A stretch of DNA of 64,000 bases from Eucalyptus grandis (Eukaryota; Streptophyta; Magnoliopsida; Myrtales; Myrtaceae). The notes beneath the pieces were generated by a model that was given only the letters and a program-made list of their open reading frames with translations, searched no databases and had not been told where the DNA came from. Shown here in pieces: positions 24,982-38,100 of this stretch. Made by a program: the position numbers and the translations under genes. The stretch covers positions 38,082,687-38,146,686 of the forward strand of contig NC_052621.1 of the NCBI RefSeq assembly GCF_016545825.1, in the 5' to 3' direction. Position 1 is the stretch's first letter, and every line of letters starts with the position of its first letter.

Positions 24982-25915
24982 TGTTGGAGAAATCTTCTTG
25001 AAGTGTTTTGAAAGGCGGCAAAAACGTTTCCATCAGATCTAGTCCGAAGGTTTGCGAGACTATTATTTAAAGTTTGAAGACCTCGGATAGCCGACTCAAG
25101 ACTCAAAGTCTATCCTCATTGATAGTCTCTAATCCGTTGAAGAAATGTTATCCAGAACTGGATGTTTCGTTAAGGATTCAACCTTATCAACTGGAGAAGA
25201 TCTCGTGGATGGAAAAGACATAACGGAATTCTTTGATTGATCGAGATTGACTCGAAGATTAAGGAACCGATAATTGCCTAAATATTCTTGGAAGGTTCTA
25301 CTTATGGAAACCGAGATCCTGATTGTATGGGCAAACAAGATTGATGGGTTATCGACACGTTCCTTTAATAGCTCGAATAATCTTCCTAATTGATTCCGTC
25401 CAACGGGTAGATTGGAGGAATTCCTTTGGTAAGTGCCAAAGGGTATGATGGCATAAAGGAGTATATAAGGAAGACGTTCTAAGTTGTTCGAGGTGTGCGC
25501 GATAGAAGAATTTCAAAGTCTGAAGCTCCTTGTTGTTTAGACAATTCCTTTGAGCGAAACATTGTATTCAAAGAGAGTCTATATTTGTGAGAAACCTTGA
25601 GGAGGTGTGGTAGAACATCTACACTTTGTGGAATCAAGGAAAAGGCTGTCTTTTGTAACTACTCTTTTGTTCATAGTGAAATCCAGCCGAGGTGGGCTGT
25701 TAGTGCGGAAGAGTGGACGTAGGCTTGGAATAAGCCGAACCACTATAAACCATGTGTTCAATTTTCTCTTCCTTACTCTTTACCTTGATCGTACTTCAAT
25801 TTTGTTAATCAATAGTGAACTCCTTTCTATTGGTTGCCTAGAATCGCTTCCGTATCTTGATAAATTGATTGTGCACCTATTCACCCCCCTCTAGGTGCTT
25901 ATACTAGCTATCTCA
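24982..25915 (+). repeat. 3' LTR of the Sirevirus (934 bp)
   Basis: It matches 16339-17240 over its whole length, beginning TGTTGGAGAAATC and ending CTATCTCA. It is about 30 bp longer through scattered short indels. Confidence 0.93.
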
Positions 25916-26203
25916 CTTTCCTTCCTCTATTCTCGACACTTTCTTTCCTTGCTCTGTTCTCGCCACTTTCTTTCCTTGCTCTGTTCTCGACACTTTCTTT
26001 CCTTGCTTTGTTCTTGACATCACTAGTACTTTGTATAGTTCTCTTAACACAAATCAGGAGGGCAAATAAAAAATGCAACAAGAAAACATTGCATTTCTGA
26101 AGTGCTTATAATTAATGCATTCCAACTCCAACCTTGCATTTCTACCATGGATTACAACAAAACCTTCTGCTTCATACAAAAATGGTAGACATACAAACTT
26201 CGA

Positions 26204-26668
26204 CTATAGTAGACATACAAACTTCTTCTCATTACTTAACTTCACATTTAAATAAACTACACAAGAGAATAAGAACACAGTCAACGCTCGATAAAAGTTT
26301 CTTTCAATTTTCAGCCTTGAAACCTCCCTCTTCAAATGGTCGACCAAAGATGTTAAACCCTTCATTTGAGCTTGCATTGAGTCAACATCCTCCAACTCGT
26401 CCATTAACGCAGGTGGAGGTTGATTTCGGCCTTCAAGTAACTCGGGATCCACCTCTGTCGCTCGATCGAGAGAATTTCCTATCAACCCATTTGAAATATT
26501 TGCACTTGAGCCTTCTCTATATCGCGCACCCATGGAATCTTCTCTGGGATTCAGCCGAGTCCAATATGTTCTTCTCGGACTCGGTAACCCACAATAACAG
26601 TAACACTCACCATCTAATTCGCTTTTTTTATAGGAATGTGAGCCTTCTTTGAAGCTTTTGCTCTCCAT
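26204..26668 (-). pseudogene. GRF zinc-finger / coiled-coil small protein of MULE-1 (At4g04775-like), finger frameshifted
   Basis: An open 154-residue minus-strand frame lies near the right TIR, convergent with the transposase. It starts MESKSFKEGS, has CYCYCGLPSPRRTYWTRLNP (first half of a GRF finger), then leaves the GRF frame (the expected Gly-Arg-Arg-Phe block reads differently) and returns to a coiled coil (about residues 85-125, LVDHLKREVSRLKIERN) and a hydrophobic C-terminal segment (YRALTVFLFSCVVYLNV). The MULE-2 copy reads through the GRF part correctly, so a short indel probably damages this one. GRF fingers bind single-stranded nucleic acid in characterised proteins; the role in a MULE is unknown. 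Confidence 0.6.
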
Positions 26669-26789
26669 TCGCAGAGCGAGCTGATAACTTTGAGAAAATC
26701 AAGTATGCACTTGAGCTGGTCGGAATGGGGATTTAGGGTTTTCAATTTCCGATTCTACTGAATTTGGGGATTTAGGGTTTCTTATTTGG

Positions 26790-27026
26790 GGAAAAGACGT
26801 TAAACGGCGTCGTTTTGTTGTTTGCATGCTGATTGTATTCTCCGGCGATCCACGTCGACTTCAAATATTAATAAAAATGCAACGTCAGTTTCCGGCCAAC
26901 CGGATCGGAGTTGGCACCAAAGTGAGCGTTTTCAAAAATTTTGGCACTTAAGTGATCAGGCGGAAACTTTTGGCACCAAAGTGAGCACCGTACACAACTT
27001 ATGGCACCATTAGTGTACTTATCCCA
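26790..27026 (-). repeat. Right terminal inverted repeat of MULE-1
   Basis: Reverse complement of the left end, including GGCACCAAAGTGAGC twice and the terminal TAGTGTACTTATCCC. One extra A precedes the right copy of the 9-bp target duplication. Confidence 0.85.
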
Positions 27027-27035
27027 TCATAGTAA

Positions 27036-27828
27036 TGTTGTAACTTTTTGGTAAGAAATCTCAGAGTTTGCACATAAATGCGAGTGAGATAACTTCAACA
27101 TTGCGGGATAGTTCAAATTCAATGTACTTATCCCACACGGAATGGCACAAGTAATTTGACTGCAGAGTATAGGAGACCTTCCATGCCTTCTAAACTTCAT
27201 TGAAAAGGAGGACACATTGATCATTTGCATCTTTCAATGCTTGTTTTAACCCCAAAACCATCTTTCAATGCTTGTTTTGCATCGGTCGGAAAAGAGGGAG
27301 GGCGAGAGAGAGAGAGGGAGGTCGCACGTCGGTCGATTGCTCATGATCGTCTCGCTAGTATCCTCTTGGTTCGTTAGTTGCTCGCGGTGGTTCGCGGTCG
27401 GAAGAGGGAGGGTGGAGAGAGAGAGAGGGGAGTTCGTCGAACGAGAGAGAGAGAGAGGCGTGACGAAAGAAAATCAAGACTGAATTTTTTTAAAATCGGC
27501 ACCTCTTTTCTCCCGAATGTGGGTCCTAGGAGGACACGTGTCACGCTCCACCGCCTTCTTGTTTGCCACGGCCGGAGCAAGAGACATACCTAATATTTTC
27601 TCACTTTCATCTACCACCAGCCAATTCCATATGAGGATTCACGCGCTTTTGCTTTCTTACTTTTTTTTTTTCTCTATAATGACATCGGCATGTGATTTTT
27701 GTGTTTATTCCTTTTAGTACTACGATTTTTATCCCACATTGCACGAGGTAAGCGAAGTGTGACCGTCTAGTTTTTTCACAGTATCGATTTGATTCGAGGT
27801 TTATTCTGAGGTTCCTGATGGCGGGAAT
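27036..27828. other. Intergenic, with GA-rich simple repeats
   Basis: No gene is supported. AG-rich runs occur near 27300-27322, 27414-27430 and 27442-27459, and give rise to Arg/Glu-rich spurious frames. Confidence 0.5.
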
Positions 27829-28804
27829 TAGGGGTGAGCATGGTTCGGGTTGGGCCGATCTACCCTCTAACTCTAAGACCAATCTGAACAGTGATGGTCC
27901 TCAATTTTTGGCACCGAGGACCAAACCCACCCAGTGGGTTTGGTCCGATTCCCAAGTCAACCGAGACCAATCGATAATTTTTATTTCATTTTTGTACTCT
28001 TTGAAAAGCGATTGAAGACCGAATTGACTCAATGGGTTCGGTCCCGAGTTCTAGAGTTAAAACAGGACCAACCAATAAATTTTTTATTTCATTTTTTTTG
28101 TACTCTTTGAAAGGGCTATCGAGGACCGGACCGACCCAATGGATTCGATGATGAGCAAGGTCAGCTAAGAAAGGCAAGCGGTGAGGGTCAAGTGGGGTGA
28201 GCGTCAAACAAAGTGAGCATCGAGTGTTGAGCTGGGAGCAACAAGCCAAGCGAGCATCGAGCAGTGAACGGCACAAGTGACCCAAAATGAGTGAGGCGAG
28301 TGTTGAGTGGTGAGGGGAGAAATTGTTTCTTTCGATTTTGGCAAATTGAAAACTAAAAACACAAATAAGACAAAAGAGAACAAGTACTAGAGGAGGATGC
28401 CGTAAGGACCTGTTTATGCAATTTTGGATGCCGTAAGAACTTCTCACAAAAACATTTTCCTCATTCGTAAATTATGATTATTAACGCTGTAAAAGACATT
28501 AAAAATCCAAGTTATTAAAGAACAATATAAAGTTACTTGAACTCCTCACTAAAAAGTTGTTTAATGTTGTTGACGCCATTTATTTTAAGGTTTTTTCTAT
28601 GTAAAAATTTATGAATAATATAATATATATAGTCAAGGTTGATCCGGGTTGGACCGACCTCGAACTCTCGAACCGAGACCAACCCACACAATCTTTGGTC
28701 AAAAATCTTAGGACCAAGGACCGACCAGTCCTCTTGAGGAACCGGACTAGGATCGGTAAGGTTGGGTCGGTCCAAAGGTGAATCCTAAACCGATGCTCAC
28801 CCTA
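27829..28804. mobile_element. Non-autonomous hAT-like element (976 bp)
   Basis: It begins TAGGGGTGAGCATGG and ends CGATGCTCACCCTA, short inverted ends of a type common among plant hAT elements. It is flanked by GCGGGAAT (27821-27828) and GCGGGACC (28805-28812), an imperfect 8-bp target duplication. No transposase is encoded. Inside, a segment of about 100 bp is repeated: TTTTATTTCATTTT.TGTACTCTTTGAAA..CG/..GCTATCGA near 27975-28060 and 28080-28150, each followed by CCGA-rich sequence. Confidence 0.7.
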
Positions 28805-28825
28805 GCGGGACCTATGAACCATAGT

Positions 28826-29601
28826 TGTTCAACATACAAGTTTTTTTGGTAAAGAATTGTTCGACATACAAGTTAACATTGTGTATCGAGTCTAGGATTA
28901 TTTACACAAGACCAAAGCATGAACAATTAGACATTGACCACGCTAAAATCTTCCATGTCGCTAATCGTTCCATATGCGTCACGTTCAGTGAACTTGTCTA
29001 ATACAAACACTTGTGTTTTAACTCAGGCATCACAATACCCAATGACTTATGACTCATCATTCCCTTAAGTATCCAATACTTAACCATCGAGATTTGCTCT
29101 AGTGGCTACCCTTCCAACATGGAAGAGGGAGGTGGGGGGTTCGAATCCCTACCTTTTCAAGGGGTTGGGTTGGGGACGATTTAGTTTCAAAAGTAGGTTT
29201 CGACTTCCACGCCCTGCAAGAAAGCAGAGCAAAAGTCTTAGGGTGAGAGTTAGAATAGGAATAGAGTATGACCGATAAAAAAAAAAAAAAAAAGTATCAA
29301 ATACTTAATGGTGAAGTTAAGAACACACCGGTCTCAATAGGATTATTAATATCCACTTAATAATCCATTGACCGGGAACGATTTAAAGATCCAATCTAAC
29401 TATGAATCCGTCACATATATTCTTAACGTCTCAAGCATAAGTCTAGTTGCAATTGATCCTATGGAATCATTCATAAATATAAAATAATTGGACAAATGAA
29501 TAAATACGTCACTACCATTAATTAAATAATAATAATGATAGTATAATTGAAATCCCTAATATGTAACTATTACATGGTAGCTTTATGGCATACATCCAAC
29601 A
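28826..29601 (-). mobile_element. Solo LTR of a copia-like retrotransposon (contains a SINE)
   Basis: Read on the minus strand it starts TGTTGGATGTATGCCATAAA at 29601 and ends in TGTTGAACA at 28826. No polypurine tract or primer-binding site lies beside either end and no internal region follows, so a solo LTR is the best reading. Flanking pentamers ATAGT and GTAGC agree at only three of five bases, so the ends are tentative. Without the SINE it is about 550 bp. Confidence 0.6.
29084..29293 (+). mobile_element. tRNA-derived SINE (210 bp)
   Basis: A tRNA-like 5' part has an A-box-like TTGCTCTAGTGG (about 29094-29105) and a perfect B box GGTTCGAATCC (29138-29148), the internal promoter of RNA polymerase III. 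It ends in 17 A residues (29277-29293). Direct repeats AGTATCCAATACTTAA (29068-29083) and AGTATCAAATACTTAA (29294-29309) flank it, 15 of 16 bases identical, as expected for LINE-assisted insertion. Confidence 0.9.
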
Positions 29602-30018
29602 GTAGCTTGCATTGGGGTTGGGAGACTTTGAAGATGACAATTTTGAACACCGAATACCTCTCAAACTCCGTTTCAAAGGCATTTGGAAGCCCCAAAGACC
29701 TTTGTGTATGTTGAACCGAATGCGGCAATGGAGTAATTAGAACTCCGTAATAGCATGTGATGTCGACACCCTTCATTTGGTTAATCCCAATGAATAAAGA
29801 TCCCGATGTAAAAAGTAACTTTTTATAATCTTTTACAAGGGAAAATAATACATACGCAATGCCAAACATCGCAATAGAAAAAAAGAAATAAAACTGAGTT
29901 TGTGAAGCAATCGAAATAAGGCAAAGTTACGAATTTCACATCGATTATTCTTTGATCAACTATTTTTACAAGTGCTCCCAGGCACCCATTAACGAAATTC
30001 AAAGAAAATCACAAGAGT
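29602..30018. other. Intergenic, no gene seen
   Basis: A 99-codon minus-strand frame at 29570-29869 overlaps the solo LTR end and shows no recognisable domain. Nothing else is supported. Confidence 0.45.
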
Positions 30019-30204
30019 TGGGCCACAAAGGGAATTGATAAATTGGCAACATAGCAACACTAGCAAGCCCCTCCATGGAGTACTCGGCCCAAACGTCCGG
30101 AAATTGCAGTTCGCACCACCGCAAAACCCCATTTATCCCGAAAGAAAGGGACCAAAGGGAAGCGTTCCTTGAACAGGAAGCCTTTGAATTGGGCTTGAGG
30201 CCCA
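30019..30204 (+). promoter_or_regulatory. Site II motif cluster of the RPL7 promoter
   Basis: Four TGGGCY/RGCCCA motifs lie at 30019-30024, 30086-30091, 30190-30195 and 30199-30204, upstream of the RPL7 leader. Such clusters bind TCP factors and are typical of plant ribosomal-protein promoters. No strong TATA box is seen. Confidence 0.6.
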
Positions 30205-30327
30205 AATCGTCCCTCAAACCAACGTACGCACACGATACGCCTTCGGGACACAGGGCAATCCACAGCCGTCCGATTACTGACTTCCCGACCTCATAAAAAC
30301 CCGCTACAAAAACCTAGACGCTCCTCC

Positions 30328-30398
30328 TGCGAGAGAGAGAGAGAAAAATCTGCCGTTGGCCACCACCGCCGAGTCGTCTTCTTAGCAGATACCACCCG
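30328..30398 (+). other. RPL7 5' untranslated exon (approximate start)
   Basis: A pyrimidine/GA-rich leader with a (GA)7 run at 30331-30344 ends at a good donor, CCCG|GTGAGT. The leader intron runs to the acceptor TTTTGACAG near 31030, so the first coding exon lies 630 bp downstream. A leader intron is usual in ribosomal-protein genes. Confidence 0.55.
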
Positions 30399-31044
30399 GT
30401 GAGTAGCGCCGACTTCGTGTTTCCAGGTTGATGGATTCGGCGTGTCTTGCCTACAACCTTCGTATTCTGCATGCTTGCGATCAGTCCGCGGCGTTATTGC
30501 CCTGCCTTTTTTTTTTTTTGTTGGGTCTTTTTTCAATTGCCTGCGTATTGTTTTCTAAGCGCCCGGCCGGTGGCTCGCCTGATGATTCGTACGTGCATTC
30601 GGTTGCCGATGCCGGCTGCTGGCGGATGAGTGAAATTGTCAATGGGTTCGTGGTTGTAGTTCAATTTGTCCCCTTTTTTCTGGTGCGGCAGAGTGCAGTT
30701 AGGCTCTGTTCTCACTGATGTTCCTTCTCTGGGTTGAATATGGGAAGAGTCGAAATTTGTCCGAATCCGATGTCTATCGACTAGTAATAGTTAAAAGGGA
30801 TTGTAGTTTTCGGGTTGTCGCTCCATTTGCAAAGCTCATTCTTGAGGACTCTTTTAGTTGCTTGCGGAGCATCTCGATTGCGAATTGTGGTTATGAATTG
30901 GATAGGATACACTCGTGAATTTTCACCATTTTGTCCTTATTCCGTTGTTTGCCGCATGTAGCTTGACGAATGACTATTTGATGGTGCAACCTTGAAAACG
31001 AAAGGATAGCTGATATTTGTTGTTTTGACAGTGAGTGCAGAGAA

Positions 31045-32445
<1,401 letters not shown>

Positions 32446-32714
32446 GCTTTTTATACCGTGATCAAATTCAATGTGGAATTTTGAACGTTTGGTTGGTTTA
32501 CATCGTTTTTGAGTTAAGACTGCTCAGTTTTGAAATCAGAGAGTCTCAAGTTTAGAGATCTATCCTATGACAATTGAGATACATCCTTTGCTTTGCTTTT
32601 GGCTGTTACATGTTTTCCTCAGTCCTTAATGGTATGTTGCAGATGGTTTAGAGCATTAGAACTGGCACAATATATATGAGAATTATTGTGCTGAGTACAT
32701 ATTGGATGGTTTTC

Positions 32715-32964
32715 TTAAACGATGGTTTTCTTAGCCACGACAGGATGCTCTTTGGTGGCCTCATCTGTCATCCCCAATTTCACGAATCCTATAACTGGGT
32801 TTATTGACCCTTTTGCAAGCTTGCCACCAATGTGTGCATAAGCATGACCAAGTTGTTCTTTGTCCTGATGAGTTAGACCAAAGAGTGAGCATTGCAAAGT
32901 TCTCATTGCTTGCGTTAACAAATTCCACGAAGCCACCTTGTGGTAACCAGATCTTTGGGTACAT
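32715..32964 (-). other. Copy B of the unidentified minus-strand frame, frameshifted
   Basis: Same sequence as 190-438 but with one additional C that splits the frame near 32928. Without a family assignment I cannot say which copy is correct. Confidence 0.25.
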
Positions 32965-34854
32965 TCTCTAGCCGTGATGAAGTGTGGGAGAAAAATCTTC
33001 AGCTCCTTTGCTAGTGCCTAGTCTTCCGAACCATATGCATATAAACCGCTAATTCCAGAATTTATGCCGTCACGTATAAGCTTTAGTCAATATTAAGTCA
33101 AGACTGAGTGGCAATTGTTTTTTCAGTTTTTGGTTTACTGCAAAAAAATTTCCCCGCGGCTAGCTTTGTTTCTTTTTTTTTTTCTTTCTTTGTTTCTTTT
33201 CTTTTCCTGAGTAAAAAAGGATGGGGGCGGCGACACTTTTTGGGTGTTACCATAAAAGTTCCATTAAGGCGATCGAGCATTTGATTGGAGCTCTTGCTAT
33301 AATGCATGTTGAGTGATCTTGTCACCACCGTTCCACCAAGTTGCTAGTGTGCTAGTGTGAATAAAGTCAAAGTGATTTGGGGATTTAAACGAGTGACTTG
33401 AGATCTAAATCATTTGATAGTAACCCTAAATAATTGTTAGTGATGCTCGTCAGTGATGGGATAAGTATTGCCATCACTTGAGTTTTGCTTTTAAAAGATC
33501 TCTCAATATATTTCAATTATTTTGGGGCAGTTGTGGTTTTGATTTGACATGTATATTTCAATTTTTGATTTTGTTATAGTTTATAATGACAACTAGCAAG
33601 TATATTCAAACACATAATAGTGGGACATTTGATTTATTTTGACATGTATTCATCGTTCTTCATTATTTGGGGCTACAAGTCCGTCGGTTGGATACCGTTG
33701 CCAATTAAATGATTCCCAAGATTATGTACAATTTCATCATTGTTTTTGTATCTTTCAACTATGACGGACTCATTTTATCACTAACTAGAGGAACAGACTA
33801 ATTACGAATTGCTACGCTTATAAATTACCAAAAAAAAAAAAATCTACTTTTGATAAATAGAGGATATTATGAGGATTTATGATCTAAAATAATCCCATCA
33901 CATTCTCATTCAAATTTAGATGATCACATGTAGCCAAAGAAATTAGAAATGTACAAATAGAGACTCTCTCCAACAAATAATGCATGATTATTCTATGATC
34001 CATACCTTAAACATTTAGAGTGACATTTGAAATATGACAAGAATGTCAATAGATTATAGTGATATTAATGAGATAGATTAGCCACAAATTTCCAAATCTA
34101 GTAAGAGAGATAAATTTGATCACTCACTATGATGATTTTGAAAAGATAATGTCTCGACTGTCTTCCTTTTTTCGTGAAGCTTAGACACGAAGCAAAGATG
34201 CACGGAGGAGAACGAGCTTTAACTTTCTTGTTGCTTTCATGAAGTTTCAACATGATCCAAAAAGCTACGCATGAGTCATTAAGTTTTAACGTGAACTAAA
34301 ATTACAAAATACAAGAAAATAGCGGATAACTTTTATATTATAGAAATTAAAAATTCTTTGTACTTTTATCCAATCTCTACAAGTGAGACCTTATCTTGTT
34401 TTGGATAGCTCCAAACTTAACACAAGAATAGAGGGAAATGTCAAATTAATCTTAAATTTATTGCACGGATGTTAATTTAGTCATAATTTTTTTGATTTTG
34501 TCAATTTAGTTCGAGATATATGCACAATATTTCAATATAATCATTTCAACCAATTTTTACAAAAAAACACTGATGTAGCAATATAATACGTAATGCAATA
34601 CGGGTAATGATGACTAAACTGAATTTATATTCATACAATAAGCTGATGAAATAATCATATCCTGGTACCAAACATAATATTGCTTTCTAAACAATTTGTC
34701 AATTTTTTTTCCCTTTCTCTTTATAACGATTTACTCGTGCTAAAAATATCACAAGACAAGACAGAACAACAACAATGAAGGAAAATTGCACAACATGAAG
34801 TGAGCCAAGAAACTTAAAAAAAGGGCCCAACTTTTCTTGTATTTCAAAAAAGCC
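32965..34854. other. Intergenic AT-rich DNA upstream of GATA gene copy B
   Basis: Counterpart of 439-2317. No gene is supported. The GGGCCCAA motif before the TATA box is conserved. Confidence 0.55.
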
Positions 34855-34863
34855 CTATAAAAG
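34855..34863 (+). promoter_or_regulatory. TATA box of the GATA-type gene, copy B
   Basis: CTATAAAAG, same context as copy A, 259 bases before the start codon. Confidence 0.55.
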
Positions 34864-35121
34864 GAAGGAGAAATCCCAGCCCTCTGATTCCCTCAGTTTC
34901 ACTTCTGGTTTCTCTCGTGAGGAACTGTGTTTATCTCTTGCAAAAACAAGCCATCTTGCTCGTTCCATTTCCTGTCACTGAGCTGAATGGCTGATCAGTT
35001 TGCTACCCTCTTTGGCTGATCGATTCAGTTATCATACTGGACACGAAGGTGACTCTGGCAATGCGGGTGTGAAGGAGGAGCCTTGCCTTCGATGTCTGGG
35101 GAAGGAAGGCTGTGAAGAAAC

Positions 35122-38100
35122 ATGGACGGGTCTCATGGGGGCGATGATGGAATGGATGGGGGGATCCGACCCACGATCGGCATCCCATGCAACCCCATTA
35201 CCGGCATCATCATGGGTTGCAGGCGCAACCGCATTTGAGCAATGGGAATGATATGAATGACGATCACGATCATGACGGCGGCGGCGGGAGGGCGTTGAAG
35301 GATGTCCCCTCTGACGCCGGGAACGATTCGGACAATCGCGGAGGAGGCGATGATGCGGACCAGCTCACTCTTTCTTTCCAGGGCCAAGTTTATGTTTTTG
35401 ACTCCGTGCCGCCCCAAAGGTAGGGACTTGAGCCCCATCCCTTGTTCCCTTTTCCTTTTCGATTAAGCCTCTTTTGGTCTGTCATGATGAGGCTCGGTTT
35501 TCCATGTTAAAATAGCCTCGTGTAACGTTTTTCGACTGACGATGGTCCTTTGCGATTGCACGTGTTGAGCAAACATAGAGAGTTGCGGTTGTTTTGCCTC
35601 TTGTTCATTCTTTATTTGGTTAAAATTTGAACTTTGAAGTAGCTGCCGTGGTGGACATGAACTCTTTGGATATCCAAAGCTAAGAACTTGTAGTAAAAGA
35701 AGTCCGAAACATTCTGGCTAATGCCGTCTTTGACAGCTTGTATTGGAGTTTTTCTGCAGGAGCATAAGCATCCATTTTCGTTAAGCTGCCATCTGTTCTA
35801 TAAATTCTTGATTGAGGTCATGCATTAGTTTCTTTTGCACACTTCAGGTACAAGCAGTGCTGCTGTTACTTGGCGCGAGAGAAGTGACGCCTAATCCACC
35901 TGCAATCCCAGTAGCCACCAACAAAACCAGGTATCAAGAACTTGTCCGAAGAATACTTCTTTTAGCGGTCTTTGTCGCCTTTCACATTAATGAAGCATTT
36001 TACCAGGATCTTATGGGTACTCCTCAAAGGTCGAATGTCCCACAGAGGCTGGCTTCACTGATTCGATTTCGTGAAAAGAAAAAGGAACGAAATTTTGACA
36101 AGAAAATTCGCTATGCAGTCCCACGTAAAGAGGTGGCACTTAGGTATGACACAATTTTTGATAATTTTTTATTGTTACTTTCTCTAATCTAACTTTGGTA
36201 GCTGCTCTCGGATTATTTTCACATGCAGAAGTAACAATCCTTCTACCTTTCCTACTGTCTTTCTGACATGGTCTTAGGATGCAAAGAAATAAGGGTCAGT
36301 TTTCATCTTCAAAACCCAACAATGATGAATCTTCTTCAGCTGTGACGACATGGGAATCAAACCAGAGTTGGGGACCTGAGAGTAATGGATCCCCGCATCA
36401 AGAGATCCTGTAAAGTTACGAGTCTGTAATGTTGTCAGTGTCTGGTGTCTATAATAAAAGATCATGCCTCTCATCCCTAGAAACAGTAACGCCTGAGGAT
36501 AAGAAATTTCACATTGAGTCTGATCTCTGGACATGCATACCATTAGTTTCCTGAAGCATGATAAGGTACTCCATAGAAGATTCTCTTCTCATTGGACAAC
36601 TGAATTAGGATGGGGTTGAGTGGTGAGCTTGCGGCTGTCTTCAGGTATTAGGCTAACTGGAGCTTGTGCTCTTCTCATTGATGGATGGAGCAAGAGTGGA
36701 CTCAGAAGAAGAAACGTAAATGTGAGAGAATTAAAAAGAAGAAACACAAAAATTTTTACGTGGAAAACCCTTCAAAATGAAGAAGGAAAAAATCACAGTG
36801 TTGCACATGACAATCTTTTTACTATCAATATTAAGTTACGATTACAAGAGAGATCCCCTTATATATAAGAGGAGTTTAGGGCTTATAAAGTTACAGTAGA
36901 AATTCATCTATATCCTTTTTACATAATTTTTCTTCATCAGACTCCATGACTTTGTCAATCTCCCACTTAGAGGCTGACAATCTTTCATAATCTTCTCTCG
37001 TCTTTATGACCCAAATTGTTCAAGTGCAGTGGCACCATTTTATCACTAACCATGGAGGCCAATTAAGACAATGCACAACCTCAGTTTCTCCATTAGTGAC
37101 ACCCTTGGTTAATATATCTGTTGGATTCTTTGCACTGAGGATTTTCTTCAATTACAACGTCCTATCATTTGTCAGCTCAAATATACGATACTTCAATCGA
37201 ATGTGCTTTGTTCTTGAGTGAAATACCAGATTCTTTGCTAGACAAACAGCCCTGATAGTTATTGAAAAGAACACTTCTATCCTTCTCCTTGCTTATCTCT
37301 TTCAGAAGATTCTTCGACTAGATCACCTCCTTATTAGCTGTAGATACAACAACATACTCTGTTTTAGTGGTTGAGAGGGGCACACAGTTCCCAAAGTCTA
37401 GAAATCCAACTTACTGTAGTGCCTCCTAAGGTAAATGCATAACTGAGGTGCTCTTGCTATTGTCCCGAAAAAAAAAACCAAGATCTGCATTGACAAAGCC
37501 TTGTGATGTCATATTGTTTCCATGAAACGTGTAATATCTGAGGTGCCTCTTAGGTATCTTGGTAGTCATTCAGCCTCCCAATACTTAAATCTGGGATTAG
37601 CCATGTATCCACTCACAACTCACACTAGATGAGCTACTTTTGGTTTGGTACAAACTACTCACCATAACATACATCAAACTGTTGACAACTGACAGATAAG
37701 ACACCTTAGCCATGTAATCTCCGCTCTTGATTTGTCTTTGGTAATTGCTCCTTCGAGAGGTTGAAGTGACTTCTTAAAGGAGTTCTTATGGACTTTGTAT
37801 TCCAAACACTGAGCTTGTCCAGCACTTCCTCAATGTACTTTTCCCGAGACAACTTTAAATTCCTTATGTTCTATCTCGCATGATCCTCATCCGAAAATTC
37901 GATTTCTACTCCCAAGTCCTCCATGAACTCCTTTGGCAATTGCTAGTTCAGTTTGTTGATCTCTTTAAGTGGTAGGTTGTGTAATGAGCATATCATTCAC
38001 ATAAAATGTCAAAATAAATGTTTAGAGGACCCGTTAACACAAATAAATGTGTTGAATTTCCTGTACCACTTCACTCAAGTTTGCTCCAAATCATACAAAC

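Larger units (their letters stand above)
16339..25915 (+). mobile_element. Sirevirus-type Ty1/copia LTR retrotransposon nested in MULE-1
   Basis: It is 9,577 bp long with 0.9-kb LTRs (TG...CA), a primer-binding site after the 5' LTR, gag, protease, integrase, reverse transcriptase and RNase H in copia order, a further 2-kb region after pol, and a polypurine tract before the 3' LTR. Size, the extra 3' region and the AAAAAGGGGGAGA tract fit the SIRE/Maximus group. Right flank CTTTC and left flank TCTTC, compared with the uninterrupted sequence in MULE-2 (near 58078-58100, CTTCTTTCC), indicate a 5-bp target duplication CTTTC with one base lost on the left. The coding part is heavily broken. Confidence 0.93.
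10460..27026 (+). mobile_element. MULE-1: Mutator-like DNA transposon with long TIRs, interrupted by a Sirevirus
   Basis: The element starts GGGATAAGTACACTAATGG and ends with the inverted counterpart, flanked by the perfect 9-bp direct repeat TCATAGTAA (10451-10459 and 27027-27035), the Mutator hallmark. Subtracting the nested retrotransposon and its 5-bp duplication leaves about 6,985 bp. It carries a MuDR-type transposase (+) and a small antisense GRF-like frame near the right end. It is related to MULE-2 at 53215-59112 throughout, but keeps about 1.1 kb of transposase that MULE-2 has lost. Confidence 0.93.

Noticed and set aside
27986..28447. 153-residue minus-strand frame
   Set aside because: It overlaps the hAT-like element and is low-complexity from repeated CCGA/GTGAG words.
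29084..29160. Possible tRNA gene (A box and GGTTCGAATCC B box)
   Set aside because: No cloverleaf can be closed, a poly-A tail and target duplications are present, and the length is 210 bp; it is a tRNA-derived SINE.
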